Below, in pieces: positions 1-8,157 of a stretch of 64,000 bases of DNA (positions within the stretch are counted from its first letter, which is position 1; every line of letters starts with the position of its first letter). The notes beneath the pieces are model-generated. The model searched no databases. It was not told the origin of the DNA and saw only the letters and a list, made by a program, of their open reading frames with translations. Origin of the DNA: UBA699 sp050261915 (GTDB lineage Bacteria > Bacillota > Clostridia > Clostridiales > Clostridiaceae). A program made the translations under genes and the position numbers. Where the stretch lies: contig JBLNDT010000011.1 in assembly GCA_050261915.1 (NCBI GenBank), forward strand, positions 1 through 64,000. Reading direction: 5' to 3'.

Positions 1-2
1 GT

Positions 3-34
3 AAAAAAGGCTTTCCGAAAACCGGAAAGCCTTT
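3..34 (-). terminator. Terminator after tRNA-Trp
   Basis: A 12-bp perfect stem (6-17 with 23-34) with a 5-base loop is followed on the minus strand by a run of T (complement of the A run at 3-8). It lies directly behind the 3' end of the minus-strand tRNA, as expected of an intrinsic terminator. Confidence 0.85.
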
Positions 35-37
35 GTT

Positions 38-112
38 TGGCAGGGGCAGTAGGATTTGAACCCACAACCAATGGTTTTGGAGACCACTACTCTACCGTTG
101 AGCCATACCCCT
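38..112 (-). tRNA. tRNA-Trp (anticodon CCA)
   Basis: On the minus strand the cloverleaf can be folded by eye. The seven-base-pair acceptor stem (106-112 with 42-48) has one G-U pair, the D arm carries GGTAGAGT, and the T arm carries GGTTCAAATCC. The anticodon stem GTGGT/ACCAT encloses the loop CTCCAAA, which reads CCA, the Trp anticodon. The 3' CCA is encoded (38-40), and a strong terminator follows immediately. Confidence 0.95.
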
Positions 113-156
113 AAGACAAAATTTATTATACAATAGAATGAAACAAATTGCAACAC

Positions 157-894
157 TTAATTGTTCAATTTATCTTCATACATTTTTTTATCTGCAGCCA
201 GTATTAATTCATTAAGTTCTTTCCCATGCCTTGGAAAAGCTGAATAGCCAATGCTAACTCCGATTTCATTATCCTTGAAAATTTCAGATACATGCTTTTT
301 AATCTCATTTATCCTCTTGTTTAAAAGATGCTCATCCTCATAATCCATAAGTATAATAAATTCGTCCCCTCCTATTCGACCCAGGTATCCGTTCATACGT
401 ATTGCATTTTTCATAATAGCCACAGAACTTTTTATATACTCATCTCCATATACATGACCATAGTTGTCATTTATTTTTTTTGTTTTATCCAAATCGCACA
501 TAAGCACAAAAAATGACTTCCCGTTTTCTGCCATACTGTTAAAAGCCCTTTCTATACCATTTCTGTTAAACACTCCTGTCATATGGTCTGTTAAAGATAT
601 GTTCTCGAACATTTCAATCATCTTTTTTGTATAGCTGCTCCAAACTGCAAGTCCAACTGAAAAAAATCCAGCTCCCAGGGTAAAGCATATCTTTATAACT
701 GGATATCGATTACTCAAATTTATTTCAGTCATATCTAGAAAAGTACCAACTGATAATAAACTTAATCCAATAATTAGAATACCGAAGGCATAAGTTTTGA
801 ACTGCCACTTTTTCATGGTGAAAAGGGCCATATTTATCATATATGCCAAAAGAAAAATTGTAAAACTAAAAACAATTATTTTTTGAAAACTCAT
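157..894 (-). CDS. Membrane GGDEF protein (putative diguanylate cyclase)
   Basis: This 245-residue protein has an N-terminal membrane part of about three helices (residues 5-85) and a cytoplasmic GGDEF domain (about 95-245). The active-site signature GGDEF is intact and the TDHMTGVFNRNG entry motif is present, so c-di-GMP synthesis from two GTP is likely. At the allosteric I-site (RxxD five residues before GGDEF) the sequence is RMNG: the Arg is kept but the Asp is lost, so product inhibition may be weak. No recognisable sensor domain is present beyond the membrane helices. It starts at an ATG close behind a weak GGGA site and lies between the lipoprotein gene and tRNA-Trp. Confidence 0.85.
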   Translation of the reverse strand: MSFQKIIVFSFTIFLLAYMINMALFTMKKWQFKTYAFGILIIGLSLLSVGTFLDMTEINLSNRYPVIKICFTLGAGFFSVGLAVWSSYTKKMIEMFENISLTDHMTGVFNRNGIERAFNSMAENGKSFFVLMCDLDKTKKINDNYGHVYGDEYIKSSVAIMKNAIRMNGYLGRIGGDEFIILMDYEDEHLLNKRINEIKKHVSEIFKDNEIGVSIGYSAFPRHGKELNELILAADKKMYEDKLNN

Positions 895-918
895 TATCCC
901 TTTCCCTGCCTTTTGATA

Positions 919-1818
919 TCATTTTTTTATGATTATACTATTGTAGTATGATGTGAATAAACCTTTGTTTAATAACAATATATCTTCATATTTTATGTCA
1001 TTTTGATAACATCTTACATTAAGGGTATTTAAATTGTTGTTTTTAATAAAACCTTCATTTGCAGTTAAAACATTGCTGTCACAATACAAGAAAACCGTTT
1101 TTGATGGATTTTTCAAGACTGTATTTGCCTCAGTAAGCCTAATGCTGTTTAATGAATTATACTTAACAAAATATTCTAGTTTATCCTCAGCATATACAAA
1201 GGTATAATCTGAAAGCTTTGAGGTAATATCCAATATGGCCTTTTGTTCTGTTTCCGTTGCCTTTACTTCCTCATTGAAATTCTTTTCATAAAAATCCCTG
1301 TTCTTAGGATCTTTATCCTGTATTGAATTTTTTATATTGAGGAGAGCTATTTTAAAATTGTCGTAATTCATAAGGTAATAGGGATTTTCCTTTAAAACCG
1401 TGTCCTTGTATTTGATTTCCTTATCTAGATTTGATATTTTAACTCCCCTTGAAACATTTATTACCCTTGTTTTGTCTTTATCTAGTTTATCAGTAAATGC
1501 ATCCGCCCAAGGTTCGTAGGAAGCACCCATATATATAAATAAATCTTTCTTTCCAATATTATAAAGGCTGTCCTCAGTAAAATTGTAATTATACTGGGTT
1601 TCCCTGTCCTTAAATATATACTCCACATTATGTCTGTCTTGAACAATACTTTTCACCATATAATAGAGGATCCTGTCTGTAGTAACAATGTTCAATCTAA
1701 CATCATTTGAAACTACAGGTGGTTTATTATTTTGAACCTCAGTATTGGACGTAGAATTTTCACATCCGGAAAATATAACAACTAATATTATTAAAAGTGC
1801 AAAGACTTTTTTCTTCAA
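919..1818 (-). CDS. ZnuA-like metal-binding lipoprotein, divergent
   Basis: The preferred start is the TTG at 1818, which follows GAGGTG at a 6-base spacing. It gives a textbook lipoprotein signal (three Lys, hydrophobic stretch, lipobox FSGC). An in-frame ATG at 1839 would only add seven residues upstream. The mature part has the cluster A-I (ZnuA/TroA) layout: an early IVTTDRI strand, the YMGASYEPW segment and a helical backbone region. The histidines that normally bind Zn or Mn are not evident, and there is no ABC permease or ATPase gene nearby. The fold assignment is moderate and the ligand is unknown. Confidence 0.6.
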   Translation of the reverse strand: MKKKVFALLIILVVIFSGCENSTSNTEVQNNKPPVVSNDVRLNIVTTDRILYYMVKSIVQDRHNVEYIFKDRETQYNYNFTEDSLYNIGKKDLFIYMGASYEPWADAFTDKLDKDKTRVINVSRGVKISNLDKEIKYKDTVLKENPYYLMNYDNFKIALLNIKNSIQDKDPKNRDFYEKNFNEEVKATETEQKAILDITSKLSDYTFVYAEDKLEYFVKYNSLNSIRLTEANTVLKNPSKTVFLYCDSNVLTANEGFIKNNNLNTLNVRCYQNDIKYEDILLLNKGLFTSYYNSIIIKK

Positions 1819-1943
1819 GTATTTCACCTCAAAATCCATTATTATATATTTATTTTACATAAAGTAAAATCACAATGCAAATTAATATATTTTCTTTCCT
1901 TTTTTAATAAATTTGTATAAAATACTTATGAGGTGACTAATTA

Positions 1944-2402
1944 ATGGAATTATTATTAGATAGTGTAGAAAAAACCATGGAACTAGGCATAAAAATAGGT
2001 AAGCTGGTTAAACCTGGAGACATTTTATGCCTGGATGGTGAACTTGGTTCAGGAAAAACACACTTGGCAAAGGGTATTGCCTTAGGTTTAAATATAAATG
2101 AGCATATTACAAGTCCTACTTTTACAATTGTTAATGAATATAAAGGCAGAGTTAAACTGTATCATTTTGATGTTTATAGAATAGATGACCCAGATGAGAT
2201 TGAAGCAATCGGCTTTGATGAATATATTTTCAGCGATGCAGTAAGCATAATTGAGTGGTCTGATCTTATACAAGATTTAATTCCAAAGGAACGGGTTAAT
2301 ATTATTATAAAAAAAGTACCTGGTAAAGATGAAAATTTCAGATCTGTCAGCATAAATTATGTTGGCAGCAGATACGATTACTTGAAGGAGATTAACATAT
2401 GA
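1944..2402 (+). CDS. tsaE: tRNA threonylcarbamoyladenosine biosynthesis ATPase TsaE
   Basis: The 152-residue product matches the TsaE/YjeE family in length and motifs. Walker A is GELGSGKTH near residue 34, followed by the family block ITSPTFTIVNEY and HFDVYRI, then IEWSD. TsaE drives turnover of the TsaB-TsaD complex that makes t6A37 on ANN-decoding tRNAs. The ribosome site GAGGTGACT lies 7 bases before the ATG. It is the first gene of a plus-strand operon and overlaps tsaB by 4 bases, which suggests coupled translation. tsaD is not in the window. Confidence 0.95.
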   Translation: MELLLDSVEKTMELGIKIGKLVKPGDILCLDGELGSGKTHLAKGIALGLNINEHITSPTFTIVNEYKGRVKLYHFDVYRIDDPDEIEAIGFDEYIFSDAVSIIEWSDLIQDLIPKERVNIIIKKVPGKDENFRSVSINYVGSRYDYLKEINI

Positions 2403-3106
2403 AAATATTAAGCGTAGATACCGCTACAGAGTCTGCAGCTTGTGCTGTACTTGAGGATAGTAAATTACTTGGAGAGATAATTTTTAATTATAAAAAGCAG
2501 CATTCAGTTATTTTAATGGAAATAATTGATTCACTTTTAAAAAATCTAAAACTTGATATCAAAGATATGGATGGCTTTGTTGTATCAAAGGGTCCTGGTT
2601 CATTTACCGGGCTTAGAATAGGGGCAGCTGCTGTCAAGGGGTTAAGTCAGGGTACCGGTAAGCCCTTTGTTGGAATTTCAACTTTGGATTCTCTTGCCTA
2701 TAACATGGCATTTACCTCTGGCATAATATGCCCGATACTTGATGCCCTTAGAGGTAATGTATACACTGCTCTCTACCGTTTTGAAGGCAGGGATTTGGTT
2801 ATGGAAGGTGACTACCTTGTTTTGCCCATAGAGGAACTGATTCAAATATTAAACAAGAAAGATGAACCTGTTTGTTTTGTTGGTGATGGAGTTCCTTTAT
2901 TTATGGATTTATTAATTGAAAAAATTAAAAATCCGAGCTTTGCACCATTAAATTTAAATATTGCAAGAGCTTCTTCCCTTGGGGAGCTTGGACTTTTAAA
3001 ACTTAAAAATAATATAAGCGAGGATATGTCCTTTGCTCCATTTTATTTAAGAAGTTCCCAGGCAGAAAGAGAATATGAGAAAAAGCATGGTAATTCAAAT
3101 GGATAA
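2399..3106 (+). CDS. tsaB: t6A biosynthesis protein TsaB
   Basis: At 235 residues this is the usual TsaB length. It shows the ASKHA-type N-terminus ILSVDTATESAACAV and the TsaB signature KGPGSFTGLRIG (about residues 63-74). TsaB is the inactive TsaD paralogue that forms the heterodimer needed for threonylcarbamoyl transfer to tRNA. AAGGAG lies just upstream, within the end of tsaE. The 3' end overlaps the annotated start of rimI by 32 bases. The tsaE-tsaB-rimI order is a common Firmicute arrangement. Confidence 0.95.
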   Translation: MKILSVDTATESAACAVLEDSKLLGEIIFNYKKQHSVILMEIIDSLLKNLKLDIKDMDGFVVSKGPGSFTGLRIGAAAVKGLSQGTGKPFVGISTLDSLAYNMAFTSGIICPILDALRGNVYTALYRFEGRDLVMEGDYLVLPIEELIQILNKKDEPVCFVGDGVPLFMDLLIEKIKNPSFAPLNLNIARASSLGELGLLKLKNNISEDMSFAPFYLRSSQAEREYEKKHGNSNG

Positions 3107-3548
3107 TACTATAGTAGTTCCCATGGAACTTGCACACATTGATGATGTGCTGGCTGTTGAAAAGCTTAGTTTTACAATTCCCTGGAGCAGGGAATCCTTT
3201 ATCAGTGAAATATCACAAAATAATTTATCTAGATATGTAGTATCTATTTGTAATGGAAAAGCTACAGGGTATGGAGGAATGTGGATTATTGCCGGGGAAG
3301 CACATATAACAAATATTGCTGTACATCCGGATTTTAGAGGAAAAGGAACTGCAAGTGCCATACTTGATGCTCTGCTTCTAATATGCACCAGGGAGTCAGT
3401 TTCGGATATTACCTTGGAGGTAAGGGAATCTAATATTCCTGCCATTAATCTTTACACCAAATATGGATTCAAAAAAGAAGGTTTAAGAAAAGGTTATTAT
3501 GAAGATAATAAGGAAGCTGCCTTAATTATGTGGAGACGTGAAAAATGA
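3075..3548 (+). CDS. rimI: Ribosomal protein alanine N-acetyltransferase RimI
   Basis: This is a single GNAT domain of 157 residues. The acetyl-CoA loop is RGKGTA, and the RimI features ITNIAVHPDFRGKG, LEVRESNIPAINLYTKYGF and a YYEDN segment near the end are present. It probably acetylates the N-terminal alanine of ribosomal protein S18 or similar targets. The start is uncertain: ATGs at 3075, 3087 and 3099 are all in frame, none has a strong ribosome site, and all lie within the end of tsaB. The TGA stop is part of the following hairpin. Confidence 0.9.
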   Translation: MRKSMVIQMDNTIVVPMELAHIDDVLAVEKLSFTIPWSRESFISEISQNNLSRYVVSICNGKATGYGGMWIIAGEAHITNIAVHPDFRGKGTASAILDALLLICTRESVSDITLEVRESNIPAINLYTKYGFKKEGLRKGYYEDNKEAALIMWRREK

Positions 3549-3567
3549 GTGCAAAGCACTCATTTTT
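3541..3567. terminator. Bidirectional terminator between rimI and tyrS
   Basis: The stem TGAGTGC/GCACTCA (3546-3552 with 3556-3562) has a 3-base loop. It is flanked by an A run on the left and a T run on the right, so it can end transcription from both sides. The rimI stop codon lies inside the hairpin and the tyrS stop abuts it. Confidence 0.85.
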
Positions 3568-4786
3568 ATTTTATCAATATTCTGTTGTAATTTTTCTTTC
3601 CTCTTCTTATAAGCATGCTTCCATCTTTGAAATTATTTTCTGTTACTACCATATTGGCATCTGTTACTTTTTCTTCTTCAATGGTAAGTCCGCCCTGCTG
3701 TATAAGTCTTCTTGCTTCTCCTTTTGAAGGCATAATTCCTGTATTTACAAGAAGGTCTGTTATAGTTACATTCAAATCAGCCTTTTCAACTTCTGTAGTT
3801 GGAACTGCGCTCATATCTGCACCACCAGCAAATAAAGCTTCTGCAGCGTTCTTTGCATTTATTGCCTCTTCTTCACCATGAATAAGTTTTGTAACTTCAA
3901 AAGCAAGTACCTTCTTAGCTTCATTTATTTCAGAACCCTCTAGTGCTCCAAGTCTTTTTACCTCATCCATAGGAAGGAAGGTTAAAAGAGCAAGGCACTT
4001 TTGAACATCTGCATCATCAACATTTCTAAAGTACTGGTAGAAATCGTAAGGTGAAGTTTTTTCCTTATCAAGCCAAAGGGCTCCAGAAACGGTTTTTCCC
4101 ATTTTTTGTCCCTGACTGTTTGTTAGAAGTGCAATTGTAACACCAAAGGCAGGTTTCTGAACCTTTTTCCTTACGAGCTCCACTCCTGAAATTATATTGG
4201 TCCACTGGTCATTTCCTCCAAATTGGAGAACACAGCCGTATCTCTGATTTAATTCGTAAAAATCGTAACCCTGCATAAGCATGTAGTTAAACTCAAGGAA
4301 GGTAAGACCTCTTTCAAGTCTCTGCTTAACACTTTCTGCAGTAAGCATCTTATTTACAGAAAAATGTATTCCAACTTCCCTTAAAAACTCCACATAATTA
4401 AGCTTTAAAAGCCAATCTGCATTATTAGCCATTATAGCTTTATCATCTGAAAAATCTATAACTCTTTCAAATTGTTTCTTATAACAGGAAGCATTATGGT
4501 CTATCTGCTCCTTTGTAAGCATCTTTCTCATATCTGTTTTTCCTGATGGGTCACCAATCATTGCTGTTCCGCCACCAAGGAGAACTATTGGTCTATGACC
4601 TGCTCTCTGCATATGAGCCATAACCATCATCTGGATAAAGCTTCCTACATGAAGACTGTCTGCTGTTGGGTCAAACCCTATATAAAATGTTATTTTTTCC
4701 TTATCCAAAAGCTCTCTTAATTCATCCTCATGAGTAAATTGTTCAATGTAACCTCTTTCAACTAAAACATCAATTACATTTGCCAT
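3566..4786 (-). CDS. tyrS: Tyrosyl-tRNA synthetase
   Basis: The ATG at 4786 follows GGAGGTG at a good distance and gives 406 residues. A longer reading frame to 4858 runs into the T-box terminator and is not used. Class I motifs are HVGS (HIGH-type, in DSLHVGS) and KMGKT (KMSKS-type). FGGNDQWTNI is typical of the TyrRS active site, and a C-terminal S4 RNA-binding domain ends the protein. It charges tRNA-Tyr. It is transcribed alone, preceded by a Tyr T-box leader and ending at the shared rimI/tyrS terminator. Confidence 0.96.
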   Translation of the reverse strand: MANVIDVLVERGYIEQFTHEDELRELLDKEKITFYIGFDPTADSLHVGSFIQMMVMAHMQRAGHRPIVLLGGGTAMIGDPSGKTDMRKMLTKEQIDHNASCYKKQFERVIDFSDDKAIMANNADWLLKLNYVEFLREVGIHFSVNKMLTAESVKQRLERGLTFLEFNYMLMQGYDFYELNQRYGCVLQFGGNDQWTNIISGVELVRKKVQKPAFGVTIALLTNSQGQKMGKTVSGALWLDKEKTSPYDFYQYFRNVDDADVQKCLALLTFLPMDEVKRLGALEGSEINEAKKVLAFEVTKLIHGEEEAINAKNAAEALFAGGADMSAVPTTEVEKADLNVTITDLLVNTGIMPSKGEARRLIQQGGLTIEEEKVTDANMVVTENNFKDGSMLIRRGKKNYNRILIK

Positions 4787-4811
4787 TAGTACACCTCCTA
4801 AAAATTTAAAT

Positions 4812-5031
4812 AAAAAAACAGCCCTTCTGCTTGGGGCGAAGGTCTGTCGCGGTACCACCCAAATTTATAACTTAATTAAAATAACGGCTGTTAACCGGCG
4901 GGGCCTACTCTAAATTCAGCCTGCAACTCCAAGGAGTAATTCAACATGAAATATCCGTGGATTCTCACCTGCCACCCACTCTCTTAAGGATACCCTTCAC
5001 ATCTACTTTCCTCTTCAACGTCTTTTATTGT
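4812..5031 (-). promoter_or_regulatory. T-box leader (Tyr) for tyrS
   Basis: The minus strand carries the T-box core GGGTGGTACCGCG (complement of 4848-4860). It is followed by a terminator stem (about 4818-4847) and a T run. In the specifier loop, read by alignment to the other T-boxes in this window, the codon is TAC (4936-4938), which is Tyr. This agrees with the tyrosyl-tRNA synthetase gene behind it. Uncharged tRNA-Tyr is predicted to stabilise the antiterminator. Confidence 0.93.
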
Positions 5032-5036
5032 AAATG

Positions 5037-5065
5037 AGTATACTATAATTTTCAATTACCGTCAA
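5037..5065 (-). promoter_or_regulatory. Promoter of the tyrS T-box unit
   Basis: On the minus strand TTGACG (5060-5065) and TATACT (5037-5042) are separated by exactly 17 bases, just upstream of the T-box leader. This is a good vegetative promoter match. Confidence 0.8.
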
Positions 5066-5141
5066 TATATATTAAATTTTAACTTTTTAATATGGTAATA
5101 TTATGGTAGTATTTATATATAAGCCTGTAAGGAGTGATAGT

Positions 5142-5969
5142 ATGAACGGGTGGGAGTTTAAATCCGCAGTTTTAAGCAATGAAATAAATCTTAATGCAAT
5201 TTCAGCACATTTTGGTTTAAATAAAAAATTCAAATGGGAAGATCCTCTGGTGCTTTCAGATAATTTATTAAAAGGAATTGTTAAAGAGCCTGAAAACAAA
5301 TGGGTATATATTTATTACTTTGGATCCATTGTATTTATAAACATGGAATACCATGAAATACAAGATGTAGTTAAATATTTAAAGGGGATTGATGAAAATT
5401 TAAAAAACAATAATATAAATGAATATGTTGACAGCTACAAGCTTGAAGTTAGTGCCGAGTATGAATATGCCTTGTATAATGATTTGATGACCTCAAATGA
5501 GTTTCATCCATACTACTTAGATATAATATCTCTGGTGCTTGCTAAGTCAACTTCTCTAAGAAAAACAGAATATGAAACAGATAAGCTGCTGGACGGTATT
5601 GAGGATGTTATAGGTTATCTGGAAAATGGCAAGTTTAATATGACGGATAAACAGCTTGCAAAAACTTCAGCTAAAGTTATAAGGTTTAAATACAACACAA
5701 TCTCAAACCTAATGCTTCTTGATAAACCAAAGGCAGCCTGGAATAACGAAGACATTGAAAAGTTTTTCCTTGAAATGATAATTCTTTTTGATACAGAGGA
5801 GAGATATAAAAAGATAACCCATAAAACAGAAATTTTACATGATATTACTGATGTGTTTGGTTCCCTTACCCATGAGAAGAAGGCAACAAAGCTTGAAATA
5901 ATGGTAATAGTGCTAATATTATTTGAACTTTTAATATCAATTTTTGAACTCTTCACAAAATATCATTAG
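5142..5969 (+). CDS. DUF155 / RMD1 family protein
   Basis: The ATG at 5142 sits 8 bases after AAGGAG and gives 275 residues. An upstream frame to 5103 lacks a ribosome site. The sequence follows the DUF155 (RMD1/sporulation-related) family: YYFGSIVFINM near residue 60, AKSTSLRKTEYETDKLLDGIEDVI in the middle, and a long helical C-terminal half ending in one hydrophobic segment (about 248-268) that could anchor it in the membrane. Yeast members act in mitochondria; the bacterial role is not known. It is a single gene with its own terminator. Confidence 0.75.
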   Translation: MNGWEFKSAVLSNEINLNAISAHFGLNKKFKWEDPLVLSDNLLKGIVKEPENKWVYIYYFGSIVFINMEYHEIQDVVKYLKGIDENLKNNNINEYVDSYKLEVSAEYEYALYNDLMTSNEFHPYYLDIISLVLAKSTSLRKTEYETDKLLDGIEDVIGYLENGKFNMTDKQLAKTSAKVIRFKYNTISNLMLLDKPKAAWNNEDIEKFFLEMIILFDTEERYKKITHKTEILHDITDVFGSLTHEKKATKLEIMVIVLILFELLISIFELFTKYH

Positions 5970-5998
5970 GCCGGATTTCTCCGGCCTATTTATATTAT
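5968..5998 (+). terminator. Terminator after the DUF155 gene
   Basis: The stem AGGCCGGA/TCCGGCCT (5968-5975 with 5980-5987) has a TTTC loop and a following T-rich stretch. It is GC-rich against an A/T background and overlaps the stop codon. Confidence 0.8.
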
Positions 5999-6020
5999 TT
6001 AGTATTATTTTCAAAGTTAG

Positions 6021-6428
6021 TTATGCCACGTACCTCTTTATAAATTCAGGTACCTCCTCTTCCCCATTAATATTGATATAAAATTCTATATTATGCTTAT
6101 TAGTTATTTTTTCCAGTTGGGAAAACAAATGTGCCCCATCATTTATATCCATGTCTATAATATTTAATAAGCCATCTATAAAAATGGTATCAATATCATA
6201 GTCCTCGGATATGATGCCGCACAAAAATCCATAAAAGCTATCTTCTTGTTTTAAATCAAAATCTCCAGTATCAACAAATCTTATCTTTCTGTCTAACTCC
6301 AAGAGAGGTCTTCTGTCATCATCAATATAAACAACGTGTCCTTTACTTTCTAAAACCTTTTCATTTGCCAGATTAATCAATGCTTTAGTTTTTCCTGAAC
6401 CTCTTTTGTTACAAAATACATGAATCAT
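6021..6428 (-). CDS. Small P-loop NTPase-like protein, unknown function
   Basis: The ATG at 6428 follows AAGGGGTGG at a suitable distance and gives 135 residues. An in-frame GTG at 6437 overlaps the ribosome site. The N-terminus MIHVFCNKRGSGKTKALINLA contains a Walker A motif, and DIDTIFIDGLLN could be the Walker B strand. The rest is a short alpha/beta protein, about half the usual size of a P-loop ATPase. It may be a regulatory or degenerate member. The AlbA_2 gene next door is on the same strand but has a gap of about 80 bases. The function is not recognised. Confidence 0.6.
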   Translation of the reverse strand: MIHVFCNKRGSGKTKALINLANEKVLESKGHVVYIDDDRRPLLELDRKIRFVDTGDFDLKQEDSFYGFLCGIISEDYDIDTIFIDGLLNIIDMDINDGAHLFSQLEKITNKHNIEFYININGEEEVPEFIKRYVA

Positions 6429-6516
6429 TTTTACCACCCCTTATATAATATTTAGGTGCCAACCTCATAGGTAAATTATATAATATTCAGAATATTTTTT
6501 CAATGTCGGTATTTTC

Positions 6517-7662
6517 TTATTTTAATCTGTTTATTCCCGGAAATATCACCTTAAAGCTATTTTCATTAATATTATTAATAAACATAACTTTACCAATATT
6601 TTTAAAAGATTTTTTCATTTTTGTGAAGCCCTTTTCTTCTTTAAGAAGCCTCTTCCTTGAATCCATTGATACTATTTTCTCATAAATCCACATGTTTCTT
6701 TTATAGTAGGAGCTTGTAATGGTGTTTTTTGAATCTGCAAAAACACCCGGGCTTATGACACTAACACTATTATCATCTATTATTACCATAATTTCCTTAT
6801 AATATACTGTATAGTCTCTGTAAATAACCGCATTCATAACTGCTTCAAAAACAGCATCCACAGGATAATTATCCGGAAGACAATCATTTAATACTTCCTG
6901 GCTTTTATCTATAATACTTAGTAAGTCACCCTGTATTATAATATCATCCCTCTTTCTCCCCTCAAGCCTGTTTACAACTCTTATGAAATTTTGCGGCACA
7001 AATAAATAATTTTCAGCTGAAAAAACCAGCAGACCTCCCAAGGTTGCCATTTCACTGCCACTTTCCCTGTCCATGTAGATTATTGAGGCAGATTCAAGAA
7101 GCTCCTTCTTTGCTTCCTCACTTACTTTTAATCCCTTTGAATCAAAATATTTTTTTACTAGAATCATGTTTATTGAATTCATATTGCTTCCAACAATGGG
7201 AAATGTTTCTGCATTAAAACTAAAACTTTCTTGAAGGGCTGCTATTATTTCCTGCTTCCTCATGGTATCTGTGGTTGAACCCCTTCTAATTAAGAATGCT
7301 CCATTATCCTTTATCTGATATGGTTTATTAGGGCCATCATATATAGTAATTACACCTATCTTTTTCCCCTCATACTCTGTAATTTCAAGTGAAATTGGAA
7401 TAGGAGGATCAATTCTTGAGGAAACAATCTGCTGCACCTGTTCTTCAGAGATTTCCATGTCATTAATTCCGATAACCCTTTTGGTTCCATCTTCTATACC
7501 TAAAATGATATAGCCTCTTCCTCCCTTTGAATTTGCTATTGCACATACATCTTTAGCAAATTCTTTTCTTCCCCCTTCAGAAACAACATCAATAAGTTGT
7601 TTAAAATCAAGCTTGGGGCTCTCCGGCCTCTTTATAATATTAGTCAGTCTCTTCTTATCCAT
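6517..7662 (-). CDS. AlbA_2-domain putative transcriptional regulator
   Basis: This protein has 381 residues. The N-terminal AlbA_2 (Schlafen-like) domain covers about residues 10-125, with DFKQLIDV, the FAKDVCAIANSKGGRGYIILGI type core and the GAFLIRRGSTT end. The middle and C-terminal part carries EAVMNAVIYRDYTVYY, the N-box-like helix of the HATPase_c_4 module usually attached to AlbA_2. No clear helix-turn-helix ending is seen. Such proteins are commonly annotated as ATP-binding or transcriptional regulators; the target is unknown. The ATG follows AAAGGGG. Confidence 0.7.
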   Translation of the reverse strand: MDKKRLTNIIKRPESPKLDFKQLIDVVSEGGRKEFAKDVCAIANSKGGRGYIILGIEDGTKRVIGINDMEISEEQVQQIVSSRIDPPIPISLEITEYEGKKIGVITIYDGPNKPYQIKDNGAFLIRRGSTTDTMRKQEIIAALQESFSFNAETFPIVGSNMNSINMILVKKYFDSKGLKVSEEAKKELLESASIIYMDRESGSEMATLGGLLVFSAENYLFVPQNFIRVVNRLEGRKRDDIIIQGDLLSIIDKSQEVLNDCLPDNYPVDAVFEAVMNAVIYRDYTVYYKEIMVIIDDNSVSVISPGVFADSKNTITSSYYKRNMWIYEKIVSMDSRKRLLKEEKGFTKMKKSFKNIGKVMFINNINENSFKVIFPGINRLK

Positions 7663-7754
7663 AACCTATTACCCCTTTATAAAATGTATATGAATATTAT
7701 AATACATTTATTAAGTTTAATATATTAAAACCTAGTAAATTCAACAACTAATTA

Positions 7755-7783
7755 TTGTTTTTTAGCTGTAAAATTGATATAAT
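7755..7783 (+). promoter_or_regulatory. Promoter of the zinc-ribbon microgene
   Basis: TTGTTT (7755-7760) and TATAAT (7778-7783) are spaced by 17 bases. They predict a transcript with a 5' leader of about 100 bases before the ATG at 7893. Confidence 0.6.
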
Positions 7784-7892
7784 TATCCTATATTTTATGT
7801 AGGTCAATTTTTCAAGGTTCTTTAAACTCCTTTATATATAGGAGATAAATTCCAAGAACAAATTAGTCCTATTATTTTAAGGAGGTTTACAA

Positions 7893-8060
7893 ATGGCTGA
7901 TAAAACTATCGAATGTAAAGACTGTGGAAAAGATTTCGTATTTACTGAAGGAGAACAGGAATTCTACAAAGAAAAAGGATTTGAAAATGATCCAGTAAGA
8001 TGTCCTGATTGCAGAAAAGCAAGAAAAAATGAAAAAAACAAAATGAGAGATAGAAGATAG
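7893..8060 (+). CDS. Small zinc-ribbon protein (zf-trcl type)
   Basis: This 55-residue gene has a perfect AAGGAGG site 6-7 bases before the ATG. The protein has two CxxC pairs, ECKDC (Cys8, Cys11) and RCPDC (Cys37, Cys40), as in the small zf-trcl zinc-ribbon family. A strongly basic tail (RKARKNEKNKMRDRR) could bind nucleic acid. It is monocistronic, with its own promoter, a structured-looking leader and a strong terminator. The cellular role is unknown. Confidence 0.85.
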   Translation: MADKTIECKDCGKDFVFTEGEQEFYKEKGFENDPVRCPDCRKARKNEKNKMRDRR

Positions 8061-8068
8061 CAAATTTC

Positions 8069-8096
8069 GACTGTGCAATTGCACAGTCTTTTTATT
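8069..8096 (+). terminator. Terminator after the zinc-ribbon gene
   Basis: The stem GACTGTGC/GCACAGTC (8069-8076 with 8081-8088) has an AATT loop and is followed by TTTTTATTTATT. Confidence 0.88.
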
Positions 8097-8157
8097 TATT
8101 AATAATTTCCCCTTCAATAGCCAAAACTATTAATGTAACTATTATGGAGGTGCTTTT

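Noticed and set aside
3615..3881. 88-codon plus-strand frame opposite tyrS
   Set aside because: It is the mirror of the conserved TyrRS C-terminus and has no ribosome site or family features.
4787..4858. N-terminal extension of the TyrRS reading frame
   Set aside because: It runs backward through the T-box terminator and has no ribosome site; the ATG at 4786 with GGAGGTG is the better start.
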